The notes: generated from the sequence alone by a model not told the origin. A stretch of DNA of 44,871 bases from Lachnospiraceae bacterium (GCA_017561085.1 JAFZDQ010000112.1:1-44871), one strand, 5' to 3'; shown: positions 35,901 through 44,335, counted from the first letter of the stretch. Translations and numbers: made by a program.

Positions 35901-36128
35901 GGTAGGCTGTTCAACCACGGGCGCCTGTGTAGGCTCCGGGGCTTGCGTCTGAACGGGCTCTGCTACCGGTTCCTCGGTAGGTTCCGCTTCCTCCTCTATC
36001 ATGACTTCTCTTTCCACTTCCACGGGGACCTGCTCACTTGCACGAACCCATTCAAAGGGGAAAACTGACAGTATCATAAGCACTGTCATAAAGTACAAAA
36101 ATGATTTTTTCCTGAAGAATTTATTCAT
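29949..36128 (-). CDS. Giant cell-wall-anchored protein with five Cna_B repeats
   Basis: 2059 residues. A signal peptide (KSFLYFMTVLMILSVFPF, cut near residue 31) is followed by a T/P/E-rich stretch and two copies of a cysteine motif ending GHEGDC. Then comes a long extracellular region (about residues 225-1440) with probable adhesin beta-domains. Five Cna_B repeats span about residues 1440-1910; each has the lysine of EKTW or KKVW, a glutamate as in YTITE, and an asparagine as in VTNT, the triad that forms internal isopeptide bonds. A proline-rich wall-spanning tail ends in the sortase signal RPATGDD, a hydrophobic helix and KGKRR. The ATG at 36128 has GGAG 8 nt upstream; a longer frame from a TTG would begin inside the promoter. 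A surface adhesin is likely; ligand unknown. Confidence 0.93.
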   Translation of the reverse strand: MNKFFRKKSFLYFMTVLMILSVFPFEWVRASEQVPVEVEREVMIEEEAEPTEEPVAEPVQTQAPEPTQAPVVEQPTQAPATEAPATEATETTAPATEPGTETGTEATEAPAPSAEVTEEPTAEATVEPTIEPTLEPGTEPTAEPEEECTLTEGCILPTGHEGDCELEEACDLSENCALEKGHEGDCMTEEELLLLKDALGDEIDLEPQQAEPATIEVTTEGDKISAYFGETLSMKVSASAPMGADNYFYLKLDTDRAGLLTEVAEGETFSVTDTSGNEITLTKTADGCYFTLDNSLEDAATEFTLDFTSEEGADSTNSNPATVKVYAGMGADAETAATAADEAAAESDPAVTLTWSATSDKLQYSIDLYWKTADESKKYHQTYDTVEESGVDTTYVLNIITSSGTYDTGKMEVRLPYALWAYRDGTACVPSQISLAKMPDIPADEDVRYHYWVDDMGTPENEADDELVITNWCEVPAGTNTTIEVRYTVDPVKTIDMSIGELVAKGSATTTLQDTPEVYTTDAITYQLDTGFTLGKLSFSSTPPKPTYIYSADKLPSELRTDADFENYRYMSFNINEQYTKINQPTESLFHFEDALCDEAEVLFVKSSMSPDRGGVVKNHPVQLHPEGDTTAWSYTRPGTMYSQGSSMTSEVNSTIYVRYPATQESFQPIIYLDITTTDEDSHLVEDGDHNDIDGAQITMDEFEWVNYEYHIGELETWEKDGGNTYAGGIEIVKNGKSPGEFEWELEQSYDGNLLSEDARQKFEIYDDFHFWNLGENGAYIPMTEEDYEITQINRISCSLSVVDLSNGNSYYSDFEGGDLVIEGYRKGAWEEIQTITLEPQKASGGYLFNKGINSSGLDTNIKGRGFTRIRVKTPAVGRGKFKCNIDLYTEIKPTSPTFKAWAEANPDYTGSIYIYDVAAFKHFLTDENGNFVWNDKSAEQVTTPGGSKPSTSVCEYLATRDKAENNYGEATSDGYMLRDWDSGVLSPITYKSAIKKEIVSKTNNTDKQRAEVQFKITEAESTNMSESFATNNPEIFNAFQQTEGVFYDLLPVGYKYNTESTPTVKRYMVSNGGTGVQVTKVEAFDNWDGTGRQMVKFYVKCDEGVTNFMREQVYRYFSALHIGNNSSVYTGVSGFELTFDTYITWKDLVYTTGNEYNLVAFQSGKTIKGDSKSDSGNPEVYNNKGNPVDSTVKFLEVVGRDGNPAFCDMDGDGVITPNSTLYAYVAVSLDMATSLEVGIDKRVKGNGGIYTTIDTTNLNDTYKYRVGVTNSASGTLKDLIVYDILEEAANKEGATGEVTWKGTFQSIDTSRAVALGIAPVVYYSTADIDYNTETGSVKDTWLENTSVWSTTQPEDKSTIKAIAVDLRKKTDGSDFVLPNSGCVYFEISMTAPDTLPQMENPDKIYAINRPAYSCYRQTSTSSEGEYATVIGTRVKISIPETQRSVKKVWEDADNQDGKRPESIEIQILGDGVAYGDPVTLSEANGWAYTWEHLPKTAIGGAEITYTIEEINLPEGYTATYEEEEKVFTVTNTYTPEVVDIEGEKTWEDADNQDGKRPSSITINLLADGEKIDSVTVTPDADGNWTWSFTDLPKYKAGAVGQEIVYTITEEAVTDYETEVDGYDVINTHEPEVVDIEGEKTWEDADNQDGKRPSSITINLLADGEKIDSVTVTEADDWKWSFTELPKYKVGAVGQLVTYTITEDEVTGYETEINGYDVTNTYTPETTEVSGEKTWDDADNQDGKRPESITIRLFADGTEIDSVTVTEADDWKWSFTELPKYRDGGVEIVYTITEDEVADYDSEVDGYNVTNTHEPETTEVTVLKKWKDENDKDGLRPDSIKVQLLADGEEIGEPVVLNKANKWTYTWTDLPKYKDGVEITYTVKEISKVKGYTTTYSEDTFTITNTHKVEPTPTPTPVPEETPAPTATPSPTATPKPTETPTPTAEVTPEPETTPTPNPGETPAPTPGKTPAPSATPKPVTEVEPEQGERVEEVGIEAAVLGARRATDCAVLGKRRRPATGDDMQIFLWIGMLLMAGISATFAATQIYKGKRRGILKDE
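30400..31810. repeat. Tandem array of five Cna_B repeat units (about 270-285 bp)
   Basis: Units two and three match almost base for base in their first 110 bp (for example copies beginning at 31131 and 31416, 285 bp apart), and neighbouring units share motifs such as DNQDGKRP. Near-identical tandem units can recombine, so repeat number may vary between strains. Confidence 0.85.
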
Positions 36129-36169
36129 GTATCCGTCTCCTCTCAAAATAAGTAAAACGTTCCACCTTA

Positions 36170-36200
36170 ATTTTACCCCCCCCCACCTATATTTTGTCAA
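36170..36200 (-). promoter_or_regulatory. Candidate phase-variable promoter of the Cna_B wall protein
   Basis: On the minus strand a perfect -35 TTGACA (36195-36200) and a -10 TAAAAT (36170-36175) are 19 bp apart. Nine of the spacer bases are a run of G touching the -10. The start codon is 41 nt further down. Loss of two G would give the ideal 17-bp spacing. Confidence 0.72.
36176..36184. repeat. Homopolymer run of nine C/G in promoter spacer
   Basis: Nine C on the plus strand in an otherwise very AT-rich intergenic region. Such tracts change length by slipped-strand mispairing during replication. Confidence 0.95.
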
Positions 36201-36269
36201 TATTCGTTAATTATTTATTTATATTTTGTATATATTTACTAAACTTTTAAGGAATTTTAGTTTTTTTTA

Positions 36270-36300
36270 CGAAAACAAAAGCGGGCATTTTCGTGCCCGC
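36270..36300 (-). terminator. Rho-independent terminator after NlpC/P60 gene
   Basis: GCGGGCA and TGCCCGC form a 7-bp stem (36300-36294 and 36287-36281) with a 6-nt loop, followed by UUUUGUUUU. Confidence 0.88.
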
Positions 36301-36329
36301 TTAACTTCGCTAAAATATTCAACTTCTCT

Positions 36330-37400
36330 CTAATCCTGCAGTACTCTCATCATCTTATGAGGTGTTCTGTAATTGTATTTAGAAATCTTAATACCGGACT
36401 TAGGGCTGCTGGCATGTACTACCTGGCCTCCGCCGATATAAATTGCCACATGGTTGATGGTTCCGCCCTTGGCATAGAAAATCAAATCTCCGGCCTTTAA
36501 ATCACCTGCTGAAATCTGTGTACCTACGCCTGCCTGTGTTCTGGAAGTTCTGGGAAGAGATACACCATACTTCTTAAATACACTCTGTACGAAACCGGAA
36601 CAGTCCGCACCCTTAGTAAGGCTGGTGCCGCCCCACACGTAAGGGTTACCGATAAACTGCTTTGCATACTCACAAAGCTCTACTCTTACATCAGATACGC
36701 CTTCCCCATATAAAACTTCCGTCATGGTAATGGCAGTATTTAAATCAGACTTAACTTCCACATAATCTGCAGAAACATAAACTTCTTCACTATCCAGGTA
36801 AACCTTCACCCAGCCGTTATTCATAATTTCGGCAATATCCAACATTTCACCATGGGCTACCTGAGTCACCACTTCTGCTGAGGTGTTGGGCTCTTCTCTG
36901 ACATTTAAGCCGTCCGTATTTGCTACAGCAATGGGACTTGCCAGTTCTTCACCCTTTTGGATGGCATCAAAGCCTACCAAAAGATACTGTTCTTTCACAT
37001 AGCCGTCTACCTTACCGGACTTGATATGCGCCCAGCCATCCTTGCTCTCTAATACTTCACAAGCCGCATTCTTAGGCAGCTTCCCTACCATTTTACCGGA
37101 TTCATCGGGAGTCTGTCTGATATTTAAGTTATTATCCTCCACGTTACAAATACCGAGATTGGTATAACCCCATCTGGCTCCCTGTGCCTTCTTAGCGATT
37201 TCCTTATATTCGTCTTCCGTCAGTACCGTACTGAAAAGTTCGCCGATACCGGCTGTCAGAAGGTCTTCTGTTGACTGTGCAATATTGTTATTTTCTTTTA
37301 CTATCTGATTATTTATTTCGGATGCGTACGCTGTAGCCGGTGTTCCCAAAACAAGACCGGCAACCAGTGCACACACACCACATTTCACTAATGTTTTCAA
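36330..37400 (-). CDS. Secreted SH3-domain NlpC/P60 peptidoglycan hydrolase
   Basis: 356 residues. A signal peptide (VCALVAGLVLGTPATAYA) leads to two bacterial SH3 domains (about residues 80-145 with NLNIRQTPDESGKMVGKLP, and about 155-220 with GLNVREEPNTSAEVVTQVA). The C-terminal NlpC/P60 domain (about 240-356) carries the catalytic cysteine in GADCSGFVQSVFKKYG, with SLPRTSRTQ and the histidine in INHVAIYIGGG. Such enzymes cut the D-gamma-Glu to diamino acid bond in stem peptides. The start codon is TTG (37400) with AGGAGG 6 nt upstream. Confidence 0.95.
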   Translation of the reverse strand: MKTLVKCGVCALVAGLVLGTPATAYASEINNQIVKENNNIAQSTEDLLTAGIGELFSTVLTEDEYKEIAKKAQGARWGYTNLGICNVEDNNLNIRQTPDESGKMVGKLPKNAACEVLESKDGWAHIKSGKVDGYVKEQYLLVGFDAIQKGEELASPIAVANTDGLNVREEPNTSAEVVTQVAHGEMLDIAEIMNNGWVKVYLDSEEVYVSADYVEVKSDLNTAITMTEVLYGEGVSDVRVELCEYAKQFIGNPYVWGGTSLTKGADCSGFVQSVFKKYGVSLPRTSRTQAGVGTQISAGDLKAGDLIFYAKGGTINHVAIYIGGGQVVHASSPKSGIKISKYNYRTPHKMMRVLQD

Positions 37401-37447
37401 AACAAGCCTCCTAAATATTACGAAAATATTACGAAACAGTAAAGATA

Positions 37448-37476
37448 TTATAACAACTTTTCATGCATCTGTCAAA
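37448..37476 (-). promoter_or_regulatory. Consensus sigma-A promoter of the NlpC/P60 gene
   Basis: TTGACA (37471-37476), exactly 17 bp, TATAAT (37448-37453) on the minus strand. This perfect match suggests strong constitutive expression; the rare TTG start may temper it. Confidence 0.92.
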
Positions 37477-37520
37477 TTTTAATAATCAGGCTTTTTCCGA
37501 AAACGTTATTTTAGTAATAT

Positions 37521-38432
37521 TTACCAGTGCCTACCCTCTTCTACATCCGCAAGCATCTGTGCTTTCAAAGCATCCACACTGTCAAATTTCATTTCGGGAC
37601 GTTTGAATGCCAGCAGGAAGGTTTCGATTTCTTCCCCGTACAAATCTCCCTCAAAATCGTACAAATAAGATTCCACACTAATCGCGGGCGTATCATTCAC
37701 CGTAGGCTTTAAACCGATATTGGTAATACTTTTATAAGGAATTCCGTTACACCGGGTTTCCGAGAAGTAAACACCCTTCCTGGGCAAAAGCTTCCCCTCC
37801 GGCGGATAAAGGTTTACCGTAGGCATCCCCAAGGTTCTTCCCAGCTTCTTTCCTTGCTCCACCTTACCGGTAATGCTGTAAGGCCTGCCCAAAAGTTCCC
37901 TTACGGTTTCCATATTTCCAAGCAGGACTTCCTCCCTGACATAGGTAGAACTGATTTCTCTCTCTTCAAAAAACAGTTTGTCTATTATTTCCACACGATA
38001 ACCAAACTGTTCACCAAGCGCCGACAACAAAACGCTGTCACCACGGCCCTTGTATCCAAAGGATAAATCCGTTCCGGCTGCAATATACGCCGCCTGAATC
38101 TGCTTTACCAGAATCTCTTTCACAAAATCCTCAGCCTCTATGGCTGCTGTTTCTTTATTTAAAGGAAACTCAATCAGCACATCAATTCCAAGGCTTTCAA
38201 AGAACCGTCTTTTTTCCGCAAGGGTAGTCAGTTCCTTCTCACCGCCCCGTCCGAAAAACACAGTAGCCGGCGGGTCAAAGGTAAAAACAACTGCCTGCAT
38301 TCCCTCATTTTTTTGTTCCAATATATGATTCATCAGTGCCAGGTGTCCTCTGTGAATCCCATCGAACTTGCCGATGGCAACCGCACTCTTTCCTTCCAGC
38401 ACAAAATCCGTACTTCCGCTAATTATCCGCAT
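37521..38432 (-). CDS. ribF: Bifunctional riboflavin kinase/FAD synthetase
   Basis: 303 residues. The N-terminal FMN adenylyltransferase domain has IGKFDGIHRGHLALMNH and, later, ISSTYVREEVLLG. The C-terminal riboflavin kinase domain has GRTLGMPTVNLYPPEGK and GVYFSETRCNG. It makes FMN and then FAD. Last gene of the nusA-type operon, after truB. Confidence 0.97.
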   Translation of the reverse strand: MRIISGSTDFVLEGKSAVAIGKFDGIHRGHLALMNHILEQKNEGMQAVVFTFDPPATVFFGRGGEKELTTLAEKRRFFESLGIDVLIEFPLNKETAAIEAEDFVKEILVKQIQAAYIAAGTDLSFGYKGRGDSVLLSALGEQFGYRVEIIDKLFFEEREISSTYVREEVLLGNMETVRELLGRPYSITGKVEQGKKLGRTLGMPTVNLYPPEGKLLPRKGVYFSETRCNGIPYKSITNIGLKPTVNDTPAISVESYLYDFEGDLYGEEIETFLLAFKRPEMKFDSVDALKAQMLADVEEGRHW

Positions 38433-38443
38433 ATGATATCTTC

Positions 38444-39400
38444 CTATTCCATAAAAAACATCTTAAAGGGACTGAATAGTCTTCGTTCCTTTTGATATTC
38501 GTAAACACCGAAAAAAGTACCTTCATGACTGTACATGCGCACTCTGACGCCTGCGCCTGCCTCTGCCTTCGCCACAGTCTCGCCGCCTGTGCTTATCGGG
38601 GCTGTAAACGAGAAGCCCTCCGGCAAAACCACTTCACTTTTCTTCAGCTGGTTTCCGTTTAAAAGCGCTTTCAACGCTTCCTCTTTCGCCGTCACCGCAG
38701 GAAGCTTTTCAAACATCTTCTCCACGGGAATCACCAGTCCCTCAAGTCTTCCTTCATCCGCATAGGTCTGGATTTCCGAAAGTTTATGGGCCTCTTCTAA
38801 GTGAAACTGTCCGGACTTAGTACGAAGCAGCGATTCCATCGCGCCGCCGCAGCCAAGCTTCTGACCGATATCATGACAAAGGGTTCTGATATAGGTTCCC
38901 TTAGAGCATCTGACGCGGATTTTAACCCTGGGTAAATCCTCTTCCAAAATTTCCAGTTCATGAATGACCACGTCCCTGGCTACACGCTCTACCTCCTTGC
39001 CTTCTCTTGCAAGCTCGTAAAGCTTCTTTCCGTTCACCTTTAAAGCAGAATACATGGGCGGTACCTGGGCATAATCACCCTGAAAAGAAAAAATCGCTTC
39101 CCGCACTTCTTCCACGGATGCCGTTACCGTTGCCTCAGAAAGCACCTCTCCCGTGGTATCCTGGGTATCCGTAACCTTACCAAGTAAAAGAACCGCTATG
39201 TATTCTTTCTCTTTATCTGTCAGCATATCGCACAATTTCGTGGCACTTCCCAAACAAACAGGAAGAACCCCCACCGCATCCGGGTCAAGGGTTCCTGTGT
39301 GTCCGATTTTTTTCTGTTTACAGATTCCTCTCAGCTTCGCAACCACATCATGGGAGGTAAAGCCTTTTTCTTTATATACGTTTATGATTCCGTGATACAT
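38444..39400 (-). CDS. truB: tRNA pseudouridine-55 synthase
   Basis: TruB makes pseudouridine 55 in the T-loop of tRNAs. About 318 residues; the catalytic aspartate is in GHTGTLDPDAVGVLPVCLG, with QVPPMYSALKVNGKKLYELA and KGTYIRTLCHDIGQKLGC following. The ATG at 39400 (MYHGIINVYKEKG) has GAGG 5 nt upstream; a GTG 15 nt earlier is less likely. Confidence 0.96.
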   Translation of the reverse strand: MYHGIINVYKEKGFTSHDVVAKLRGICKQKKIGHTGTLDPDAVGVLPVCLGSATKLCDMLTDKEKEYIAVLLLGKVTDTQDTTGEVLSEATVTASVEEVREAIFSFQGDYAQVPPMYSALKVNGKKLYELAREGKEVERVARDVVIHELEILEEDLPRVKIRVRCSKGTYIRTLCHDIGQKLGCGGAMESLLRTKSGQFHLEEAHKLSEIQTYADEGRLEGLVIPVEKMFEKLPAVTAKEEALKALLNGNQLKKSEVVLPEGFSFTAPISTGGETVAKAEAGAGVRVRMYSHEGTFFGVYEYQKERRLFSPFKMFFME

Positions 39401-39471
39401 AAAAACCTCATTCACTTATTTTCCGGTTCTGCCGCTTGCGCCTTAAAAGGCCGTCCGCAAACACCGGCTTC

Positions 39472-40422
39472 TTAAAACTGCTTTGCAATCTCTGCTGACA
39501 GACGTGTTACGATTTCTTCGTAAGTTCCCGTCAGGGTTGCGCCGGCTGCTCTTACATGACCGCCGCCGCCAAATGCGGAAGCTGCTTTTGCCACATCCAC
39601 GTTCCCGTTGGAACGCAGACTTACTTTAAATTCATTTTCACCTAAGGGATACATGAAAATGGCACATTCCACGCCCTTGGTATATCGAAGCTGACTGATA
39701 ATTCCGTCCAAATCATGACTGCAAACCTGATAAAAATCCATGGTTTCCTTATCAATCATACTGACAATACACTTGCCGCCCATCATCAGTTTGCTGTCTA
39801 ACAGTGATTTTCCGAGAACCTGATTTTGCACATGTGTTTTTTCATAAAAGGTCTGGTCAATCAGTTTGGAAAAATCAAAACCGTAGGATAACAGTTCTGC
39901 CACTGTCCTTAATGTCTTGGGAGAAGTATTGGAATACTGGAACACTCCCGTATCATGCATGATTCCTATGTAAAGAGCCTTGGCGATTTCCTCGTCAATT
40001 AACTCTTTTTGGTCAATAACATCAAAAACAAGTTCACTGGCACTGCTGGCATCGGGAACCACATAATTGGCATCCCCGCAGCCGCCCGCATTACTGATAT
40101 GATGGTCTATATTAATTGTTTTTTTCGCGCCGTCAAAGAATTTCTCTGCTTCTCCGAGACGTGTTTTTTCAGAATCCAAAGCGATAAAAATATCAAATTG
40201 ATCTGTTACCGGCACAAAATCACTGCTGATTTCCTCTACGCCTTTGATACACTGAAAGATATCAGCAGGCTTTTCAATCATCACCTGAATTTGTGCTTCG
40301 GGACATACCTTCTTTAAATACATACTAAGCCCCATGACAGAACCGATACAATCCCCATCCGGTCTGACATGTCCACTCAACCCAATTGTTTTTGCCCCCT
40401 TAACTTCTTCAAAAATGTTCAT
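39472..40422 (-). CDS. nrnA: DHH-family phosphoesterase NrnA (oligoribonuclease / pAp phosphatase)
   Basis: 316 residues. DHH motifs: GHVRPDGDCIGS, IALDSEKTRLGE, and NIDHHISNAG; the C-terminal DHHA1 domain has VSLRSNGNVDVAKAASAFGG and HVRAAGAT. It degrades nanoRNA and 3'-phosphoadenosine-5'-phosphate in Bacillus. Placed between rbfA and truB, as is usual. Confidence 0.95.
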   Translation of the reverse strand: MNIFEEVKGAKTIGLSGHVRPDGDCIGSVMGLSMYLKKVCPEAQIQVMIEKPADIFQCIKGVEEISSDFVPVTDQFDIFIALDSEKTRLGEAEKFFDGAKKTINIDHHISNAGGCGDANYVVPDASSASELVFDVIDQKELIDEEIAKALYIGIMHDTGVFQYSNTSPKTLRTVAELLSYGFDFSKLIDQTFYEKTHVQNQVLGKSLLDSKLMMGGKCIVSMIDKETMDFYQVCSHDLDGIISQLRYTKGVECAIFMYPLGENEFKVSLRSNGNVDVAKAASAFGGGGHVRAAGATLTGTYEEIVTRLSAEIAKQF

Positions 40423-40435
40423 CCTTTTATCCTGC

Positions 40436-40804
40436 TTATTCCTCTTTATTTAAGTCGCTGCAAACATCATCAATCATCTTTGACATTTTTACGCCATACG
40501 CAATGGACTGGTCTACGATAAAACGTATTTCCGGTGTATTACGTAAATTAATTTCTCTGGCTAACTGATTACGGATATAGCCTTCCGCACTCTTTAAACC
40601 GGCAAGGGTATCTTTCTGCGCCTGGTCATCCCCGTATACGCTAATCCAAGCTTTACAGGTCTTTAAGTCGGGCGCTACCTCTACCGCAATAACAGAGGTA
40701 AGGGGACTGACTCTCGGGTCTTTAATCCCCCCTCTGATGATTTCGGCCAGAACACGTTGTACTTCCCCGTTAATACGGGTATTTTTTACACTGTTTTTTC
40801 TCAC
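40436..40804 (-). CDS. rbfA: Ribosome-binding factor A
   Basis: A 122-residue KH-like 30S maturation factor: [40 protein letters not shown], and [20 protein letters not shown]. The start is a GTG that overlaps the infB stop (GTGA, 4 nt), so translation is coupled. Confidence 0.96.
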   Translation of the reverse strand: MRKNSVKNTRINGEVQRVLAEIIRGGIKDPRVSPLTSVIAVEVAPDLKTCKAWISVYGDDQAQKDTLAGLKSAEGYIRNQLAREINLRNTPEIRFIVDQSIAYGVKMSKMIDDVCSDLNKEE

Positions 40805-43737
40805 CTGGGAACCTCCACCATGATATATGCTTCTACAATATCAAGTTCCTGCATCTGATCAAATCCGTCGAATACAAGACCGCATTCGAATCCGGATCTT
40901 ACTTCTTTTACATCATCTTTAAATCTCTTAAGGGACTTTAAGTCACCTTCGAAGATCTGCTTACCTTCTCTGGAAATACGAACCTTACAATCTCTCTGGA
41001 AGGTACCGTCAAGCACATAAGAACCGGCAATGTTTCCGACTGCGGAAGCCTTGAAAATCTGTCTTACTTCTGCATGACCGATTACCTTTTCTTCGTATAC
41101 GGGGTCTAACATACCCTTCATGGCAGCTTCGATATCTTCGATTGCCTGATAGATAACCTTGTAAAGTTTTACGTCTACGCCTTCTCTTTCGGCAATGGTC
41201 TTAGCCTGTGCGTCAAGACGTACGTTAAAGCCGATGATAATTGCATTGGAAGCAGATGCTAAGGAAACATCGGATTCATTGATGGCACCTACGCCGCCAT
41301 GAATACATTTTACAACTACTTCTTCGTTGGAAAGCTTCATAAGACTCTGCTTAACCGCTTCCACACTACCCTGAACGTCAGCCTTAACGATGATGTTCAG
41401 TTCTTTTAAGTTACCTGCCTGAATCTGTGTAAACAGATCATCCAGGGACATCTTCGCCTTGGTTTCTTCCAGCATTTTTTCTTTATTCTGTGCAAGATAA
41501 GTTTCTGCATAAGATTTAGCAAGCTTATCCGTTTCATGGGCGATAAATACTTCACCGGCACTGGGAACATCGGAAAGACCCAAAATTTCAACAGGGGTAC
41601 AAGGAAGTGCTTCTTTTACTCTTCTTCCCTTATCATCAATCATGGCTCTTACCTTACCATGGCTTGCACCTGCGGAAATAAAGTCACCCACATGAAGGGT
41701 ACCCTTCTGAACCAGTACGGTTGCCACAGGACCACGGCCTCTGTCAAGCTCAGCTTCGATAACAAGACCTCTTGCCTGTCTGTCGGGATTTGCCTTTAAT
41801 TCCATGATTTCTGCGGTAATCAGAATGGTTTCCAAAAGGTCTTCAATACCTTCTCCGGACTTCGCGGATACCGGTACAAATTCAGTGCTTCCGCCCCAAT
41901 CCACGGGAATTAACTCGTATTCGGTCATTTCCTGCTTCACGCGGTCGATGTTTGCACTGGGTTTATCAATCTTATTTACAGCTACGATAATTTCGATACC
42001 TGCTGCTTTTGCATGGTTAATTGCTTCTACGGTCTGGGGCATAACACCGTCGTCCGCAGCAACTACTAAAATTGCGATATCTGTTGCGTTTGCACCACGC
42101 ATACGCATAGCGGTAAATGCTTCGTGACCGGGTGTATCAAGGAAGGTGATACTCTGGCCGTTTACATTTACAGTATAGGCACCAATGTGCTGTGTAATAC
42201 CACCGGCTTCTTTATCTGTAACATTTGTTTTACGGATTGCATCCAAAAGGGATGTTTTACCGTGGTCAACGTGACCCATTACACAGATAACCGGAGGTCT
42301 GTTCTTTAAGTTTTCTTCTGCTTCATCTTCTTCCTTCAGCAGTTCTTCGATAACATCTACCTTAATTTCTTTTTCACAGATGATATCATATTCAATTGCA
42401 ATATTTTCTGCATCTTCATAAGAAATTTCAGAGTTTACGGTTACAATCTGTCCCTGCAGGAAGAGTTTCTTGATGATTACGGAAGGCTGCATCTTCATCT
42501 TATCAGCCAAATCCTTAATGGTTAAGGTGTCAGGAAGGGTAATTACCTTAATCTGTTCTTCCACTACGGTTTCTACCTTCTTTTCGGGCTTGATGAATTT
42601 GCCGGCTTTATTCTTTCCTTTACCCTGAACATCACCGTCTTCATACATGAAATCCTTACGTGATTTCTTATCACGTTCCTGATTCATTCTTCTCTTTTCA
42701 TCATCACGATGCTTTTCTACTTCCTTTACGGGAGTTTCCGGAACGAAACTCTTAGCGGGCTTTTCAGGACGCTTGAATCGATTGTCCTGTCCCTGGCCGC
42801 CTCTTTCACCGCGGTTATTATCTTTAGAAGGTCTGTTACCATTTTTATCAGGGCCATTGCCGCGGAAATCATTCCGGCCACCCTGATTATTCGGGCGATT
42901 CTGTCCATCATTTCTACGGAAGTTATTTTCTCTCTGGGGTCTGTCACCCTGGGGTCTGTCACCGTTTCTTCTTTCGCCCTGAGGTCTTTCTCCCTGATTA
43001 TAGTTCTGATTTCTTTCATTTCTCTGATATCTTTCTTCTCTTGCGGGTGCAGCGGTATTCTGTGCTGCAGATGCTGAAGTTTCCTTCTGTCTTGCAGCCT
43101 CTGCTGCAGCTGCGGCTGCTTCTGCTTCTCTCTTTGCCGCATTCTGGGCTGCCACTCTTCCTTCTTCCATTCTTCTTGCATTCTGCTTAAAGTCCGGTTT
43201 AACACTATCCGGCATGGAAGGTGCTGTTAAAGGTCTGATAATCTTGTGGGGCACTTCTCTGTTCTGATTGCCCTGTCCCTGACGGTTCTGATTCTGGGCA
43301 GGTCTGTTCCCCTGATTCTGACCCTGGGGTCTTCTGTCCCCGTTACCGCCCTGACGCTGTCCGGGAATATTGCTGTGCTGGGGATTGCTTACGAAAATAA
43401 TTTTCTTTTTCTTCTTAGGCATTTCCTCTTTGTCGGCGGGTCTTAATACAGGCGCTTCTGCTACAGGCTTCTGTACTTCAGGTGCCTTAGCGGGAGCTTC
43501 TGCTGCAGGTGCTTTTGCTTCGGGTGCTTTCGCAGGCGCAGCTTCCTTTGCAGGTGCTGCTTCAGCTGCGGGAGCCTTTGCCCCTCCAAACTGCTTTCTT
43601 ACCATCATAACGGCATCGTCTTCAAGAGAGCTCTGTGCTGCCTTGACTTCAATCCCCTTTTCCTGTAAAAAGGCAATTACTTCTTTGCTTTGTTTATCTA
43701 ATTCTTTTGCAAGTTCATATACTTTCAATTTCGCCAT
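40801..43737 (-). CDS. infB: Translation initiation factor IF-2
   Basis: 978 residues. The N-terminal IF2_N domain ([20 protein letters not shown]) is followed by a long low-complexity linker (about residues 75-390): first alanine/proline-rich, then rich in G, N, Q and R. A second IF2_N segment is at about 400-450. The GTPase core has [31 protein letters not shown], and [10 protein letters not shown], followed by domains II-IV ending [11 protein letters not shown]. The factor brings initiator tRNA to the 30S subunit. Confidence 0.98.
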   Translation of the reverse strand: MAKLKVYELAKELDKQSKEVIAFLQEKGIEVKAAQSSLEDDAVMMVRKQFGGAKAPAAEAAPAKEAAPAKAPEAKAPAAEAPAKAPEVQKPVAEAPVLRPADKEEMPKKKKKIIFVSNPQHSNIPGQRQGGNGDRRPQGQNQGNRPAQNQNRQGQGNQNREVPHKIIRPLTAPSMPDSVKPDFKQNARRMEEGRVAAQNAAKREAEAAAAAAEAARQKETSASAAQNTAAPAREERYQRNERNQNYNQGERPQGERRNGDRPQGDRPQRENNFRRNDGQNRPNNQGGRNDFRGNGPDKNGNRPSKDNNRGERGGQGQDNRFKRPEKPAKSFVPETPVKEVEKHRDDEKRRMNQERDKKSRKDFMYEDGDVQGKGKNKAGKFIKPEKKVETVVEEQIKVITLPDTLTIKDLADKMKMQPSVIIKKLFLQGQIVTVNSEISYEDAENIAIEYDIICEKEIKVDVIEELLKEEDEAEENLKNRPPVICVMGHVDHGKTSLLDAIRKTNVTDKEAGGITQHIGAYTVNVNGQSITFLDTPGHEAFTAMRMRGANATDIAILVVAADDGVMPQTVEAINHAKAAGIEIIVAVNKIDKPSANIDRVKQEMTEYELIPVDWGGSTEFVPVSAKSGEGIEDLLETILITAEIMELKANPDRQARGLVIEAELDRGRGPVATVLVQKGTLHVGDFISAGASHGKVRAMIDDKGRRVKEALPCTPVEILGLSDVPSAGEVFIAHETDKLAKSYAETYLAQNKEKMLEETKAKMSLDDLFTQIQAGNLKELNIIVKADVQGSVEAVKQSLMKLSNEEVVVKCIHGGVGAINESDVSLASASNAIIIGFNVRLDAQAKTIAEREGVDVKLYKVIYQAIEDIEAAMKGMLDPVYEEKVIGHAEVRQIFKASAVGNIAGSYVLDGTFQRDCKVRISREGKQIFEGDLKSLKRFKDDVKEVRSGFECGLVFDGFDQMQELDIVEAYIMVEVPR

Positions 43738-44067
43738 TTATTTACCTCCGTCTTCTTTCCGGTCTTCCAAATGTTTCGCTATGTTTGCTGCCATTCCGGG
43801 ATCTGTAATCGCTATCGATGTACGCATCTGCTTACCGATGGCCTTGCCCAGTGCTTCCTTTTCACCATAGTAGTAAATCGGGATATTGCGGTAATTACAT
43901 TTATCCGTGAATAACTTCTTGGTATTTGCGGAAGCATCTTCTGATACAATCACCAAAAATGCTTTTTCTTCTTTTACTGCTTTTTCTGTAGAAAACTCAC
44001 CGCTCACCAGATTTCTCCCTCTTGCAGCAAGCCCTAAAAGAGATAATATTTTATCCATTCTCTTCAT
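43738..44067 (-). CDS. L7Ae-family ribosomal protein (YlxQ-like)
   Basis: About 109 residues of the L7Ae/L30e/S12e/Gadd45 RNA-binding fold: ILSLLGLAARGRNLVSGEFS, FLVIVSEDASANTKKLFTDK, and GEKEALGKAIGKQMRTSIAI. It lies between rnpM and infB, exactly where ylxQ is found. The start is uncertain: ATG 44067 is 4 nt after AAAAGGAG, ATG 44058 is 13 nt after it. Both overlap the rnpM stop. Confidence 0.9.
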   Translation of the reverse strand: MKRMDKILSLLGLAARGRNLVSGEFSTEKAVKEEKAFLVIVSEDASANTKKLFTDKCNYRNIPIYYYGEKEALGKAIGKQMRTSIAITDPGMAANIAKHLEDRKEDGGK

Positions 44068-44320
44068 CAAACTCCTTTTCCAGGCTGTCATAGACATCAC
44101 TTGGAATACTCATTTTAAAAGACCGTTCCAATCCTTTATTCTTACGTGCGCTAATCAGGCATTCCTTACTGACACAAAGATATGCGCCCCGTCCGTTTTT
44201 CTTGCCTGTCTTATCCAGTGTAATGGCATCCTCCGGCGTCTTTAAAACACGCATCATTTCCTTCTTGCTCTTCATTTCGCCGCAGCCGACACACTGTCTT
44301 AAGGGAATCTTCTTCGCCAT
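44051..44320 (-). CDS. rnpM: RNase P modulator RnpM (YlxR)
   Basis: 89 residues with RQCVGCGEMKSKKEMMRVLK, NGRGAYLCVSKECLISARKN, and ERSFKMSIP, all typical of YlxR. In Bacillus this protein binds RNase P RNA and lowers its activity. It follows nusA by 15 nt. Confidence 0.95.
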   Translation of the reverse strand: MAKKIPLRQCVGCGEMKSKKEMMRVLKTPEDAITLDKTGKKNGRGAYLCVSKECLISARKNKGLERSFKMSIPSDVYDSLEKEFDEENG

Positions 44321-44335
44321 ACAGATACTCCTTTC

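Noticed and set aside
36128-36200. Extended start of the wall protein at a TTG, reading through the G9 tract
   Set aside because: This TTG is the first part of the -35 box, has no ribosome-binding site, and the ATG at 36128 has a good site and begins a proper signal peptide.
39401-39471. GC-rich hairpin between nrnA and truB as a terminator
   Set aside because: No U run follows and the operon continues; at most a local mRNA structure.
42726-43205. 159-codon minus-strand frame rich in R, E and Q
   Set aside because: Out-of-frame shadow of the repetitive IF-2 linker.
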